Positions 27,313-36,151 are shown, counted from the stretch's first letter. The stretch is DNA of 64,000 nt from Novipirellula aureliae (GCF_007860185.1 NZ_SJPY01000004.1:186001-250000), one strand, 5' to 3'. A program made the numbers and translations. The notes: generated from the sequence alone by a model not told the origin.

Positions 27313-28740
27313 CTAATGATCCATCCGCTTTAAGAGGGTTGCCACCGCGCCACCCTCCGGCGCATGGCTGATACAGATTGCGTAGTCTTTTTCGAGTGAC
27401 CGCGACGCTTGACGCTGAAAAGCAGGCCTGTTTGGCGATTCACTGACATTCGCCAACCGCAGCGATGGCGGGATCACGCCGCGTGACAGGGCAAGAACCC
27501 CAACGAGCAACTCAATCGAACCAGAGGCTGCTCCGGTATGCCCGACCTTTTCGATCGGAACGACGATAGGGACGCCGGGCAGTGTTTCTGTGACAGCAAT
27601 TCTTTCTTGTTCGTCGATGATCGGGTCTCCCATCGCGTGACCAACGACCAGACCGATTTGCTTCACATCCATTTTCGATTTGGATAGGCAGTCCTTGATG
27701 GCGAGGCTAATCGCGGCAGCCGACCCACGAATAGCAGGGGTTGCTGGTGTGGTTGTCGACTGTTGTTCCTCGGCGGTCAACGGCCGATTTTCGCTCGAGC
27801 GTTTTATCAGTGACATGCCGCCGGAGGCAACGAACCGGCTTACCGAGCAGACGACTTCGGCTAGCGGTTTCGCACCGCGAGCAATCGCGGTTTCTTTCGA
27901 CTCGACGAGAAAGGCGACGGCGGCTTCACCGCCAACGACGCCACGGGAATCGACATCGTAAGGGCGTGACGATTGGGAAACCGGGTTTGCGATCGATGCG
28001 ACAGGAAAGTCGCTGCGGTAATTCATCCGCGTCCCATTGATGCGGGTGCCGGTTCCGCCGGTGAGCATCCATTTCGCTGCTCCTCGTTCGATGCATGACA
28101 TCGCCTCGATTAACGCAGCGGAGCCAGAGGTATCGCCCAGTAGGATCGAGTTGTTTGGGCCGTGCGCATTGATAGCGATCCCGATATGGCAGGCTGGCAT
28201 GTTGGGCAGGTACTTCAGCATCCAGAGCGGCATGATTTTTTTCATTGCCGCTTCGCCGAATTGCGACTCGTCCATTTGGCCATCGTCGTTAAGGCATAGC
28301 TGGAACGCATCGGCCAATTCCGTTGGTGGCCCGTAGAACATCTCGCTGCCGAAAACGGTACCAATCTCGCTGGGGTGAATCCGGCCATCGTCACGGGCGG
28401 GTAGATCGTCAGCCAAGTCAGCGTTCTCGACCGCCATCATGGCTGCCGCGAACGTCAACTGGATTTCGCGGCACATTACCTTGATCGCTTTCCGCGGCGT
28501 GACAAACTCTTTGGGTTCAAACCCAATCACCGGAGCCCCGACCCATACGCCATCGAATTCACCACCGCTACCGTTGGTTCGGTCGAAGTCAGGCGGTGGT
28601 TTTGGCCCATCGTCGTCTCGCTCTGACAACAAACGAACGCCCGACCGGTCATGGAGCAGAGACTCGAAAAAGTCCGCGTGCCCGAGTCCGATCGGCGATA
28701 CCACGCCCGCTCCGGTGATGACTATTTTTACTTCCGGCAT
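27313..28740 (-). CDS. Beta-ketoacyl-ACP synthase-like protein lacking the catalytic cysteine
   Basis: This 475-residue protein has a full thiolase fold of the FabF type, with ITGAGVVSPIGLG at the N-terminus. The nucleophile region reads NSILLGDTSGSAALIEAM: by alignment with the FabF pattern (TACTSGVHNIG), the cysteine position is an aspartate. The two other active-site positions are kept: H in VVGHAMGDPIIDEQE and H in EKVGHTGAASGSIELL. Without the cysteine it cannot form the acyl-enzyme, so condensation in the normal way is not expected; it may be a chain-length-factor-like partner, a decarboxylase or a degenerate member. It lies opposite to the P-II gene and 86 bases from the next gene. Confidence 0.88.
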   Translation of the reverse strand: MPEVKIVITGAGVVSPIGLGHADFFESLLHDRSGVRLLSERDDDGPKPPPDFDRTNGSGGEFDGVWVGAPVIGFEPKEFVTPRKAIKVMCREIQLTFAAAMMAVENADLADDLPARDDGRIHPSEIGTVFGSEMFYGPPTELADAFQLCLNDDGQMDESQFGEAAMKKIMPLWMLKYLPNMPACHIGIAINAHGPNNSILLGDTSGSAALIEAMSCIERGAAKWMLTGGTGTRINGTRMNYRSDFPVASIANPVSQSSRPYDVDSRGVVGGEAAVAFLVESKETAIARGAKPLAEVVCSVSRFVASGGMSLIKRSSENRPLTAEEQQSTTTPATPAIRGSAAAISLAIKDCLSKSKMDVKQIGLVVGHAMGDPIIDEQERIAVTETLPGVPIVVPIEKVGHTGAASGSIELLVGVLALSRGVIPPSLRLANVSESPNRPAFQRQASRSLEKDYAICISHAPEGGAVATLLKRMDH

Positions 28741-28826
28741 AATCGGGCCAATAGGGTAACGGTGTTTAGCGAAAAGACAGTGTTTAGCGTAGAGTATGAT
28801 TCGCCTGGCAGTTGCTTACCAGGGTC

Positions 28827-29975
28827 TTACAGTGGGCGATCGTACAATCGATGCGTTTTTGTTCGTGTCGCACCCCCTCGCTCGACGGAGCCTTTGGACA
28901 GTTGGTTGCTCTCTAAAATCCAGGAAAACTCGCCAATTTCGATGCCAAAATCGATCGCATCGGGTAGGACTCTCGAAAGCGTCACCAATCCAATACCCCA
29001 CTTTTGGTACTTTGGCAACACGTTGGTGCTAATCAACCGCAAACGCTTGATTTTTCGTCGCTGTGTCAGCAATTTTAACCAACCAAAGGGCAGCAATCGG
29101 CCATGGATCCTGCCGATAATGTCGTTGTAATCGAGCAGCCCAAAACCGGCGCCGACCGGTTCGCCGTCGATCTCTGCGATACTCGTCAATTCGGGGATGA
29201 TCAAGTGTTTGAGCCCCGCACTTTGTTCGCGAATCTCCGCTTCGCTCATCGGCACATAGCCCCAAGTATTTTCGAGTGAGCGATTGTAGATGTCGAGAAA
29301 CGAGCGAACATCCTCTTTGAATCGTTTACGGTCAAGCATTCGGCATTTCACATTGAACCGCTTGGCCGATTCATCGATGATAAACTGAATCTTCGGATCG
29401 AGAGTGCTCAGAATATCGATGTGAGCCTCGTAGGTGTACAGATCTTGCGATTTTTCGAAGCCTGAAGCGAGAAATAGCCTTTCGTAGTAGGCCGGATTGT
29501 AGGGGATCATGAAGGTTGGTGGCGAATCAAAACCGTCGACCAACAAACCCACCTCATAATTCAAACTTGGGTGGACAGGCCCACGAACGGTCGTCATGTT
29601 CTGTGCCCGCAACCAATCAAATGCGGCTTGGAACAGTGCTGCGCTAGCTTCCGCGTCGTCAAAACACTCGAAAAAACCAACAAATCCGCAGCTTTCTTCG
29701 TAGCGACGATTGTGAGCATGGTTGACGACCGCCAAAATTCGTCCGACGGCACGGCCATCTCGGCGTGCGATAAACGCTTGTCGGTCAGCATCCTCGTAAA
29801 ACGGGTGCGGTTTGAACCCGACGATTTTGCGGCGTTCCGACCACAAAGGTGGTATCCAATTCGCATTCCCCTTGTTGACATCCCGTTCTAAGTACAGAAA
29901 CTCTTTTTGATCGCGGCGCGACTCCACTTTGAAGCAATTTAGTGCCCCGTCAACATTTACTTGGTTCGTCGTCAT
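28827..29975 (-). CDS. GNAT-like acyltransferase (planctomycete hypothetical)
   Basis: This 382-residue protein has the acetyltransferase-like motif DREAFIARRDGRAVGR-type sequence (here DRQAFIARRDGRAVGRIL), with conserved arginines, and a second half with QKWGIGLVTLSRVLPDAIDF resembling GNAT motif A. Residues 1-130 and 200-380 look like two related folds. No signal peptide or membrane span is seen. Such proteins are abundant in planctomycetes without assigned function. It sits next to the ketosynthase-like gene on the same strand, which suggests, but does not prove, a lipid-related role. Confidence 0.65.
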   Translation of the reverse strand: MTTNQVNVDGALNCFKVESRRDQKEFLYLERDVNKGNANWIPPLWSERRKIVGFKPHPFYEDADRQAFIARRDGRAVGRILAVVNHAHNRRYEESCGFVGFFECFDDAEASAALFQAAFDWLRAQNMTTVRGPVHPSLNYEVGLLVDGFDSPPTFMIPYNPAYYERLFLASGFEKSQDLYTYEAHIDILSTLDPKIQFIIDESAKRFNVKCRMLDRKRFKEDVRSFLDIYNRSLENTWGYVPMSEAEIREQSAGLKHLIIPELTSIAEIDGEPVGAGFGLLDYNDIIGRIHGRLLPFGWLKLLTQRRKIKRLRLISTNVLPKYQKWGIGLVTLSRVLPDAIDFGIEIGEFSWILESNQLSKGSVERGGATRTKTHRLYDRPL

Positions 29976-30069
29976 GTTATTCTCTTGCGTATCCGTTTCG
30001 ATCTATTTCTTTTGTCTGAGTTGATGCGGCATCCGTCATTTTTCGGCATCTCCAACCGCACGAATCTAC

Positions 30070-30903
30070 ATGAACCCCTGTCCTGACATCGTCATTCGAA
30101 GTCACGCCAACCCGACCGTTCGTCATTTAGTCCGGCTGAGAAGCAATCGTACACGACGCAAAGAGAAGCGTCTGCTAGTGGATGGATGGCGTGAAACGGG
30201 GCAAGCGATCGAGGCTGGGCTGGAATTGGTGCGGTTGGTCGTACCCGAATCGGTCGAAGATCCGAAATCGGATGCAACGCTGATAGAGCGGGCTGCCGCC
30301 GAACAAAAATTGACTCGAGTTTGCCATGCGGTCATGGAAAAAATTTCCTACGGTGACAATTCGCGTGGAGTCGTCGGCGAATTCCTCGAGCCCAGGAAAA
30401 CGCTCGGTGATTTGCAACTGTCCAACACTCCGCTTGTTCTCGTCCTCGACTGTCTGGAAAAACCGGGCAATATTGGTGCCGTATTTCGGTCTGCCGATGC
30501 GGCGGGCGTCGATGCGGTGATTCTCTGCGGTGGCGGATCGGACGTTTACAACCCAAACGCCATTCGAAGCAGTTTGGGCACCGTTTTTAGTATCCCAAAT
30601 GTTTCGGCCTCGGAAGCGGATACGATTGCGTTCTGCTCCGAACGAGGAATACAAGTCGTCGCCGCGCGAGTGGAATCGTCGACGGAACTATGGAGCACGG
30701 ACCTAACCGGTCCTCTGGCAATTGTGCTCGGCAGTGAAGCGGACGGGCTCGGCAAGCACTTTTCGATTGTCGACAAGAAGGCAACTTCCGCCGTTCGAAT
30801 ACCAATGCTAGGTGCGGTCGACAGCCTCAACGTTTCGGTTTCCGCAGCTGTGATCCTCTACGAAGCCCAAAGGCAACGCCTTTCGATCAGCCGTGCTAAA
30901 TAG
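30070..30903 (+). CDS. TrmH/SpoU-family RNA 2'-O-methyltransferase
   Basis: This 277-residue protein of the SPOUT superfamily has an N-terminal substrate-binding domain (VRHLVRLRSNRTRRKEKRLL). In the SpoU core, motif 1 is LVLDCLEKPGNIGAVFRSAD, motif 2 is LAIVLGSEADGLGKHF and motif 3 is IPMLGAVDSLNVSVSAAV. These residues form the trefoil knot that binds SAM. Known members methylate tRNA or rRNA ribose; which RNA is targeted here cannot be told. A stop at 30903 is followed by a 500-base region with no clear gene. Confidence 0.93.
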   Translation: MNPCPDIVIRSHANPTVRHLVRLRSNRTRRKEKRLLVDGWRETGQAIEAGLELVRLVVPESVEDPKSDATLIERAAAEQKLTRVCHAVMEKISYGDNSRGVVGEFLEPRKTLGDLQLSNTPLVLVLDCLEKPGNIGAVFRSADAAGVDAVILCGGGSDVYNPNAIRSSLGTVFSIPNVSASEADTIAFCSERGIQVVAARVESSTELWSTDLTGPLAIVLGSEADGLGKHFSIVDKKATSAVRIPMLGAVDSLNVSVSAAVILYEAQRQRLSISRAK

Positions 30904-31405
30904 CCACGGTCCGCAGAACCATGGTCGCAGCCGTGTGACTCGTCCCTCGAACCGTGAGTCTCGTACGGATTTCTTTCGGGCGTGCGGTTTGTAGCGCCAC
31001 TTGTTTCCTCCGCCGAGACAAGCTCGACGGAAGGAGGTTTCACGTTTCAGAATTCCTTCAGTACACGCCATTCGGGCGAGCTCTGGGGGGGCTCCAATGT
31101 ATCGACGAATGGCCAATTCGGATGCGTTGTTCTTGTTCTTCCGTACCGACAAGTACGCCAACGCCCATGCGGCCAATGAGCGAAAGGCGACAACCAAGCA
31201 ATGAAAATCGGGACGATCGCTGCGACCGGCGGGACTCCGTTTACCGATAGATGCGGATGAAACGTCAGAATCGTTAATGTCGAAGCAAAGCTTATCCGAT
31301 ACATAAAGCAACTGGACGCCGGATGCAGGGTTTTGCATTGGGCGGCCGAGTGCGATGTGCCGAGGGGGGCCCATCGATTTGATCGTTCGTACGCAAGGAA
31401 GCGGC
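30904..31405. other. Intergenic region with no confident gene
   Basis: No ORF here has a convincing family match. Two overlapping minus-strand frames (31047-31304 and 30808-31407) each contain a hydrophobic segment: PPVAAIVPIFIAWL in one and LVVAFRSLAAWALAYLS in the other. Joined across a frameshift they could read as a small membrane protein, so a degraded gene is possible. Confidence 0.3.
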
Positions 31406-33109
31406 ATGCGTGGCGCTAATTACACAATGGACAAACGACGACGGACAAAGAGCCGAAGTTACCGACGAGCGATGTTGAGTTTGTGGCTCGTCGCGGTCGG
31501 GGCATCGGCTTCGGCTTCCGAGCCAATCGGCGCTCGCCACGACGCAGATGAAATGCACGCAACCAAACCGGCCACGGCACTCAAAGTACGGATGTTGCCG
31601 CCACTGCCGATCGAGGCCATCGATTCGCCTCCCATCGCCCAGGTTTCAGGCACCGCTGTTCAAATGAATCCGTACTGCGGTGACTTAAACGTCCAAGCCG
31701 ATCCGCTGATCAAGCTGGCCTCGGGCGATTTTACTGCGGGCGAAGACAGGTCGGCGGTACGGCTCAAACCAATTGGAGCTGCCATTGGTCTGTATCCGAT
31801 CGGCAGCCCCGCGTTGCCGAGCAATGGTCGCCCGGCGATGACGATCGAAACGCCACCGTCGGCTCCTGTGCGAACCAATCCAATGTTGGCGTCGCAGCAT
31901 CACGTAAACCACGAATTGGTCGATGTGGAATTGACGGAAACCGAGGCCTCGTCGCCGACCGACCCGTCCGAATTGAGTTTTCGCCCACCAGTGAAAGTTC
32001 AAGCTTACACGTCGGCGCAGGTACAGCCCAATCCGGTTGAAACAGCACAACGCGTCGAACACGAACCGGACACCGATTCGCAGCCAATCCTGTTCTCGAT
32101 GAGCGACGACGAAGATGTCTTGCCAACGATCAACGAAGTGGAGCAAATGGTTGTCGCAGAGGAATCGATGGATGCGGTTCCGATGCCAGATCCTGTCGTG
32201 ATCGATCACGGCGGTGAATATAGCGAAGAAGAAATGGCAATGCTCAAGCTGATGTTGGAAGAAGAGGACGAGGTCCGTCGAGAGCCGATTGCCGATTCTG
32301 CCCCAATGGGTTTGCAACCGCTTGAAACGAGCGAGCGAATCGATTTGGGTGGGCGAACCGAAATGAGCGAACCGATCAAACCGATCGCAATCGATGTGGT
32401 TCCGCACATTGATGAAACCAATGTTGTCAGCGAGGATTCGCGTGTAGCGAGTCTTCGCAAAAAACGCTACCGTCCGCCGGTCGACGTCAAGGCGCCACCC
32501 GTCGGTGCCGAGCGTGGACCACTTGATCCAACCGCTTCGATCATTCGGCCTGTGGTCACGGCGGTCGTCGCACCTCGCTTGGACGCGTCCCCAGTTCCAT
32601 CGAATCCACGTGTCATCTTGGACACGGGGAAACAAAACATGCCTGTCGCTGGATCGAGCGAGCCAATACCGCTCTACATCAATCTGGCTCAAGTTCGTTC
32701 CTTGACCGTCGATGGGGAACTGCGCCGAGTGAGTGTTCAGAACCCAAGCATCTGCCGAGCGTTCACTTCAGGTTCTAGCCAGGTCAAATTGATCGGAGCG
32801 GGGAGCGGAGTGACGCGGTTGGTGGTCTGGGCCGATACGGACACGAACGTGCCAACCAAAGTTCGACAATTTGATATCCACGTTCGAGACACCGCGGCAG
32901 CGACAAATGACTCCGTCGGAGACAAAGTCGTTGTGCTCAATCGAACGATCGCCAAAACGTTTCCGAATGCCCGTGTCGACGTCCGCATGGTCGACAGCGA
33001 ATTGGTCATCTCAGGGAATTGTGATAGCGAATCATCGGCCAAGCAAATTGTTCGCATGGTACGCAAAGCCTGTCTAGTTCCCGTTCGCGATGAACTGGGC
33101 GTGCGTTAA
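31406..33109 (+). CDS. Pilus/secretin N-domain plus BON-like protein with long disordered region
   Basis: ATG 31406 has an AAGGAAG ribosome binding site; an upstream ATG (31355) is weaker. The product starts with a basic N-region and a signal-like hydrophobic segment (LSLWLVAVGASASA), so it is probably exported. A long proline- and glutamate-rich, probably disordered region of roughly 380 residues follows. The C-terminal part has a CpaC-like pilus-assembly N-domain (IPLYINLAQVRSLTVDGEL ... KLIGAGSGVTRLVVW). A BON/secretin-like domain then ends the protein (ARVDVRMVDSELVISGNCDS). There is no secretin barrel. It may be an envelope-anchoring or pilus-related protein. The next gene, an outer-membrane protein, begins 100 bases later. 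Confidence 0.75.
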   Translation: MRGANYTMDKRRRTKSRSYRRAMLSLWLVAVGASASASEPIGARHDADEMHATKPATALKVRMLPPLPIEAIDSPPIAQVSGTAVQMNPYCGDLNVQADPLIKLASGDFTAGEDRSAVRLKPIGAAIGLYPIGSPALPSNGRPAMTIETPPSAPVRTNPMLASQHHVNHELVDVELTETEASSPTDPSELSFRPPVKVQAYTSAQVQPNPVETAQRVEHEPDTDSQPILFSMSDDEDVLPTINEVEQMVVAEESMDAVPMPDPVVIDHGGEYSEEEMAMLKLMLEEEDEVRREPIADSAPMGLQPLETSERIDLGGRTEMSEPIKPIAIDVVPHIDETNVVSEDSRVASLRKKRYRPPVDVKAPPVGAERGPLDPTASIIRPVVTAVVAPRLDASPVPSNPRVILDTGKQNMPVAGSSEPIPLYINLAQVRSLTVDGELRRVSVQNPSICRAFTSGSSQVKLIGAGSGVTRLVVWADTDTNVPTKVRQFDIHVRDTAAATNDSVGDKVVVLNRTIAKTFPNARVDVRMVDSELVISGNCDSESSAKQIVRMVRKACLVPVRDELGVR

Positions 33110-33211
33110 CGTTTCGTCAAGTTTACTGTTTTTTTGTTTGTCTAAACTACTGCCAACCGGTCACACCCAGCGGTGCCAATCGATGGCACTTCGAGTCTAC
33201 GAGGTTCGATC

Positions 33212-34582
33212 ATGAAGATCTGTTCAATTCAACAACGCTTCGGTCGCAAAACCGCTCGCACGTTTGCGACGTGTGGGTTGATGGCCGGTGCCCTACTCAC
33301 AAGTGGTTTTTGGTCCAGCCCTGCTTGGGGCGAAAGCGGAAACCAAAACGCATTCGGTGCACCGGTCCAGACCGCATCGTATCAGACCGCTAAAGCGAAT
33401 GGCTCGAAGTCAATCGTTCACGGCGACCGCGAATACAAGGTGATGACCGCTGATGGCGTTCCGACGGCGGCAAGTGCTAGCCGTGTGGCGACAGTCGGCA
33501 GCATTCCGCAAAGCGATCCGCTCGGCTCGGTTATGCAAGCCAGTTGTCTATCATGTGGGACAAACTGTGGCGGTTCTTGCGGAAGCAGTGGCTTCGATGG
33601 CGGCTATGGCGGTGCTTGCAGCACCGGCATGTGCGGTAGCTCCTACGGCGGGTTTGGCGATTCATATGGCGGCGGCGGCTTCGCCGGATGTGGGACTCCC
33701 TGCGATCCCTACATGTTTGTCATGGTCGAGGCTCTTTATATGCAACACCAAGGCGACGCACGTCCCTTGATCGGGCAAAGTTTCCGAAGTGACGACTTCG
33801 ACTTCGAATGGGGCACTCGGCTAACCTTCGGCTCGGTCCCTGACTGTGTTCACGGGATGGAAATTACCTACGTCGGTCCTTTTGATTGGGATCTGGGAAT
33901 GAGCGGCCCTTTGAACCCTGCATTGAATTTTGCCGGGACGGGTGGGGCGATGTCCACCGATTCCTTGCTTGGGCCCTTCTTCGATGACTTTACCGCGGTC
34001 GACGAAGAGCGAGTCGAATACAGTGCTGAGTTCTGGAGCCTCGAAGCGAATAAGACGCTTGTGGGTTGGGAAGTTGCGAAAGTTCTGTTCGGTGGCCGCT
34101 ACATCAACTACGATGAATCCTACCGCTACTCCTTCAGCCAACCTGGGGCGGCTGGTAGCTTTAATAGCGAAACCGATAACTCGATGTACGGCTTGCAAAT
34201 TGGCTTGGACATGTTGTTCCCCGTTTCCTGCCACGGCTATATGGACTTCCGAGGCCGAGCAGGCGGGTACTTGAACTTTGCCGAATCGAATGTCGGCGGG
34301 TTCAAGGGGGTTGCTGGTGGGGCGACGCCAACGTTCCAGCCCTTCTCCGATTCGGATGATAGCGATATCGCCGGAGTCTTTGAACTCGGTGCCGGATACC
34401 GATACGATCTCGGTCAAATGCTTTCGATGCGAGCAGGCGTGGAAGGTTGGTATGTGACCGGAGTTGCCAACGCTGAAGACCAAGCTCGGCAAGTTATCTC
34501 ACGTGGTTCATTCCAGAGCATTGATAACGACGACGACTTCTTTGTCTTCGGCTTCAACTTCGGTGCTCAGATTAAGTACTAG
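33212..34582 (+). CDS. BBP7-like outer-membrane beta-barrel protein
   Basis: ATG 33212 follows an acGAGG site. The product of about 456 residues has a signal peptide (ATCGLMAGALLTSGFWSSPAWG), then a Cys/Gly-rich section (SCLSCGTNCGGSCGSSGF and similar, around residues 110-160). The C-terminal half looks like an outer-membrane beta-barrel, with alternating aromatic/hydrophobic strands ending in FVFGFNFGAQIKY. The layout (export signal, Cys/Gly-rich tract, barrel) matches the planctomycete BBP7/outer-membrane-protein type. No ligand or transport function can be read. A good hairpin terminator follows at 34607. Confidence 0.75.
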   Translation: MKICSIQQRFGRKTARTFATCGLMAGALLTSGFWSSPAWGESGNQNAFGAPVQTASYQTAKANGSKSIVHGDREYKVMTADGVPTAASASRVATVGSIPQSDPLGSVMQASCLSCGTNCGGSCGSSGFDGGYGGACSTGMCGSSYGGFGDSYGGGGFAGCGTPCDPYMFVMVEALYMQHQGDARPLIGQSFRSDDFDFEWGTRLTFGSVPDCVHGMEITYVGPFDWDLGMSGPLNPALNFAGTGGAMSTDSLLGPFFDDFTAVDEERVEYSAEFWSLEANKTLVGWEVAKVLFGGRYINYDESYRYSFSQPGAAGSFNSETDNSMYGLQIGLDMLFPVSCHGYMDFRGRAGGYLNFAESNVGGFKGVAGGATPTFQPFSDSDDSDIAGVFELGAGYRYDLGQMLSMRAGVEGWYVTGVANAEDQARQVISRGSFQSIDNDDDFFVFGFNFGAQIKY

Positions 34583-34606
34583 AGTCCGCAGCGAATCGAG
34601 CAAGCG

Positions 34607-34639
34607 AAAAGGACAAGCTGTCAAAGCTTGTCCTTTTTT
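34607..34639 (+). terminator. Rho-independent terminator after the outer-membrane protein gene
   Basis: GGACAAGCT (34611-34619) pairs with AGCTTGTCC (34625-34633), with loop GTCAA. It is preceded by AAAA and followed by a TTTTTT tract. It lies 25 bases after the stop codon at 34582 and is a textbook intrinsic terminator that could work in both directions. Confidence 0.85.
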
Positions 34640-34730
34640 CGTCGTTTGGCCGAGTGCCCCGCAGGGTACGCGTTTTGTGTTTAGCCGCATGCCCAGCGGG
34701 CCACGTGTAAGCTCATCCGTGGGCACGGCT

Positions 34731-34806
34731 CAAGCCGGCCCCGCCCGATCAAGCCGGCCCCACGCGATCAAGCCGGGCCCACGCGATCAAGCCGGGCCCA
34801 CGCGAT
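34731..34806 (+). repeat. Four tandem 19-bp repeats
   Basis: CAAGCCGG(C/G)CCC(A/G)C(G/C)CGAT-type units of 19 bases occur at 34731-34749, 34750-34768, 34769-34787 and 34788-34806, followed by a degenerate fifth unit. It lies in the gap between the outer-membrane protein gene and the HPF-like gene. No coding frame uses it. Confidence 0.8.
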
Positions 34807-34870
34807 CAAGCCGAATCGAGCGGCAAGCCGGCAGCATCAGGCGGTAGGCTTGCCGCAAAAAAAACGCGAG

Positions 34871-34968
34871 TGCTTTGTCACCGCTTGAATTTAGGCTTGG
34901 CAACAGGCTGGGCATCTTGTCCTCGTAAGCTGCGGCTGGAAGCCACCACCACGAAAGATTCTTGCCCT
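34871..34968 (+). repeat. Full copy of the ~110-bp dispersed repeat
   Basis: This is the second copy of the element also seen at 40031-40133 and, shortened, at 18067-18120. Shared strings include TTTGTCACCGCTTGA, TTAGGCTTGGCA, GGGCATCTTG and CCACGAAAGATTCTT. It lies between genes and upstream of the HPF-like stop codon. Confidence 0.8.
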
Positions 34969-34990
34969 CCTTCTTCGTTGTGGTCAAACG

Positions 34991-35356
34991 CTAGGCTGGC
35001 GAACGGTTTGCCAGTTCACTCGATTTCCCTTTCGACTTCTTCGAGCGGCTTTTCTTTTGCACGCGATCCACTTTTTGGCTGAGCGTGTAGGAGACACGCT
35101 CGGCAACTCGATTGAACAGGTTGCGATAATTCTGGTCAGCATCTTCGATCACAATCGGTGCCATTTTCTTTAGATGCACTACACAGCGACACTTCTTATC
35201 AATTCCACCTCGCGGACCATTCACATCCCTGACGCTAACCTTCACGGTTCGCACGCGTGAACGAAATCGATCGACAGCAGCTAGCAGTAAATCCTCTACA
35301 TCACTTCTGACGGATGGTGAAGCTTCCAAATTTCCGAAATGGGTCGAGAGCATCAT
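34991..35356 (-). CDS. Hibernation-promoting factor / RaiA-like protein
   Basis: This 121-residue protein resembles the short HPF/RaiA ribosome-associated proteins: SVRDVNGPRGGIDKKCRCVV and the preceding V-R-S-D-V region with basic helices. It ends in a lysine/arginine/serine-rich tail (KKSRSKKSKGKSSELANRSPA). Known members bind the decoding centre and promote ribosome hibernation under stress. It is encoded on the minus strand, opposite to the tRNA-tuf block. Starts at 35356 or 35353 are equally plausible. Confidence 0.8.
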   Translation of the reverse strand: MMLSTHFGNLEASPSVRSDVEDLLLAAVDRFRSRVRTVKVSVRDVNGPRGGIDKKCRCVVHLKKMAPIVIEDADQNYRNLFNRVAERVSYTLSQKVDRVQKKSRSKKSKGKSSELANRSPA

Positions 35357-35638
35357 TGTGGTTTACCTTCGCAAATGGGTTCATTGAAAAGGGCGTCCGA
35401 ACATCGGAAGCCATCTCAATTTTACGTCGGATTCGATCCATCGGCCAAAGAAATTCATGCGGAATTGGAGCTGTTTCCCCCAATCGGCGGGAATTTTCAA
35501 TGCAAGTAGGCGTTTTCTATTTGCCAGCAAAGGAGATTTGAGCAAGAAAAATGGTAAAAAATGTGATTCAGCGGTGTTGAATCCCCTTTTTCGTCTTGTT
35601 TCAATTGCACCGATTGCTAAACTCTGCCCTTCCAAAGT

Positions 35639-35711
35639 GCCAGCGTAGCTCAGTTGGCAGAGCAGCTGATTTGTAATCAGCCGGTCGTGGGTTCGAATCC
35701 CTCCGCTGGCT
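35639..35711 (+). tRNA. tRNA-Thr (anticodon TGT)
   Basis: The cloverleaf has acceptor stem GCCAGCG/CGCTGGC, anticodon stem GCTGA/TCAGC with loop TTTGTAA (anticodon TGT), and T-arm GGGTTCGAATCCC. CCA is not encoded. It is the first of five tRNAs around tuf. Confidence 0.96.
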
Positions 35712-35832
35712 TTGGTTGGATGAATAATCGGTAAAAAATCAGTCACTCTGGTTCGGATACCGAACAAAAAAGTAGCAGGGTTGACGTCCGAGTCGATCAG
35801 GCGTTAAACAAAAGGCTAAATCGTAGCGTCTC

Positions 35833-35915
35833 GGGGGTTTGTCCGAGTGGTTAAAGGAGACGGACTGTAAATCCGTTCGCTTATGCGTACACAGGTTCGA
35901 ATCCTGTAGCCCCCA
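35833..35915 (+). tRNA. tRNA-Tyr (anticodon GTA), class II with long variable arm
   Basis: The acceptor stem is GGGGGTT/AGCCCCC (one G-T pair). The anticodon loop CTGTAAA with stem ACGGA/TCCGT gives anticodon GTA. The long variable arm of tyrosine tRNA (TCGCTTATGCGTA) is present. Confidence 0.96.
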
Positions 35916-35992
35916 CTTTTAAGAGGTGTGAAGGAAGAGGTTAGCGGTGTGAGGCTTGAAGCTTTGCACTTCTCGCTTCAAACTTTCGCGTC

Positions 35993-36063
35993 GCGGGTGT
36001 AGCTCAATGGTAGAGCAGCAGCCTTCCAAGCTGAATACGAGGGTTCGATTCCCTTCACCCGCT
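35993..36063 (+). tRNA. tRNA-Gly (anticodon TCC)
   Basis: The acceptor is GCGGGTG/CACCCGC and the anticodon loop CTTCCAA gives TCC. The top pair of the anticodon stem is G-A, so four pairs remain. The T-arm reads GGTTCGATTCC. Confidence 0.95.
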
Positions 36064-36075
36064 TTTGGGACAGGC

Positions 36076-36142
36076 GTCAGGCGTCAGAAGCCAAGTATCA
36101 GGAGATCGACGTTTCCCTGATGCCTGGCCTCTGACGCCTGAC
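36076..36142. repeat. 27-bp imperfect inverted repeat between tRNA-Gly and tRNA-Thr
   Basis: The left arm at 36076-36102 (GTCAGGCGTCAGAAGCCAAG...) is the near reverse complement of the right arm at 36116-36142 (...TGGCCTCTGACGCCTGAC), with a 13-base spacer. A stable hairpin between two tRNAs could affect processing or be a REP-like insertion. Confidence 0.85.
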
Positions 36143-36151
36143 TTCTGTTCT

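Noticed and set aside
30808-31407. Minus-strand ORF of 199 codons overlapping the SpoU gene end
   Set aside because: It overlaps a well-supported gene and has no recognisable domain; only a small hydrophobic part looks protein-like. Possibly a degraded small membrane gene, but not supported.
31685-32692. Minus-strand ORF of 335 codons opposite the pilus N-domain gene
   Set aside because: It is rich in R, D, H and W without domains and runs antisense to a gene with a signal peptide and recognisable C-terminal domains.
35381-35767. Minus-strand ORF of 128 codons starting MFGIRTRV... with GGIRTHDRLITNQLLCQL
   Set aside because: It is the reverse-strand translation of tRNA-Thr; such ORFs are frequent artefacts.
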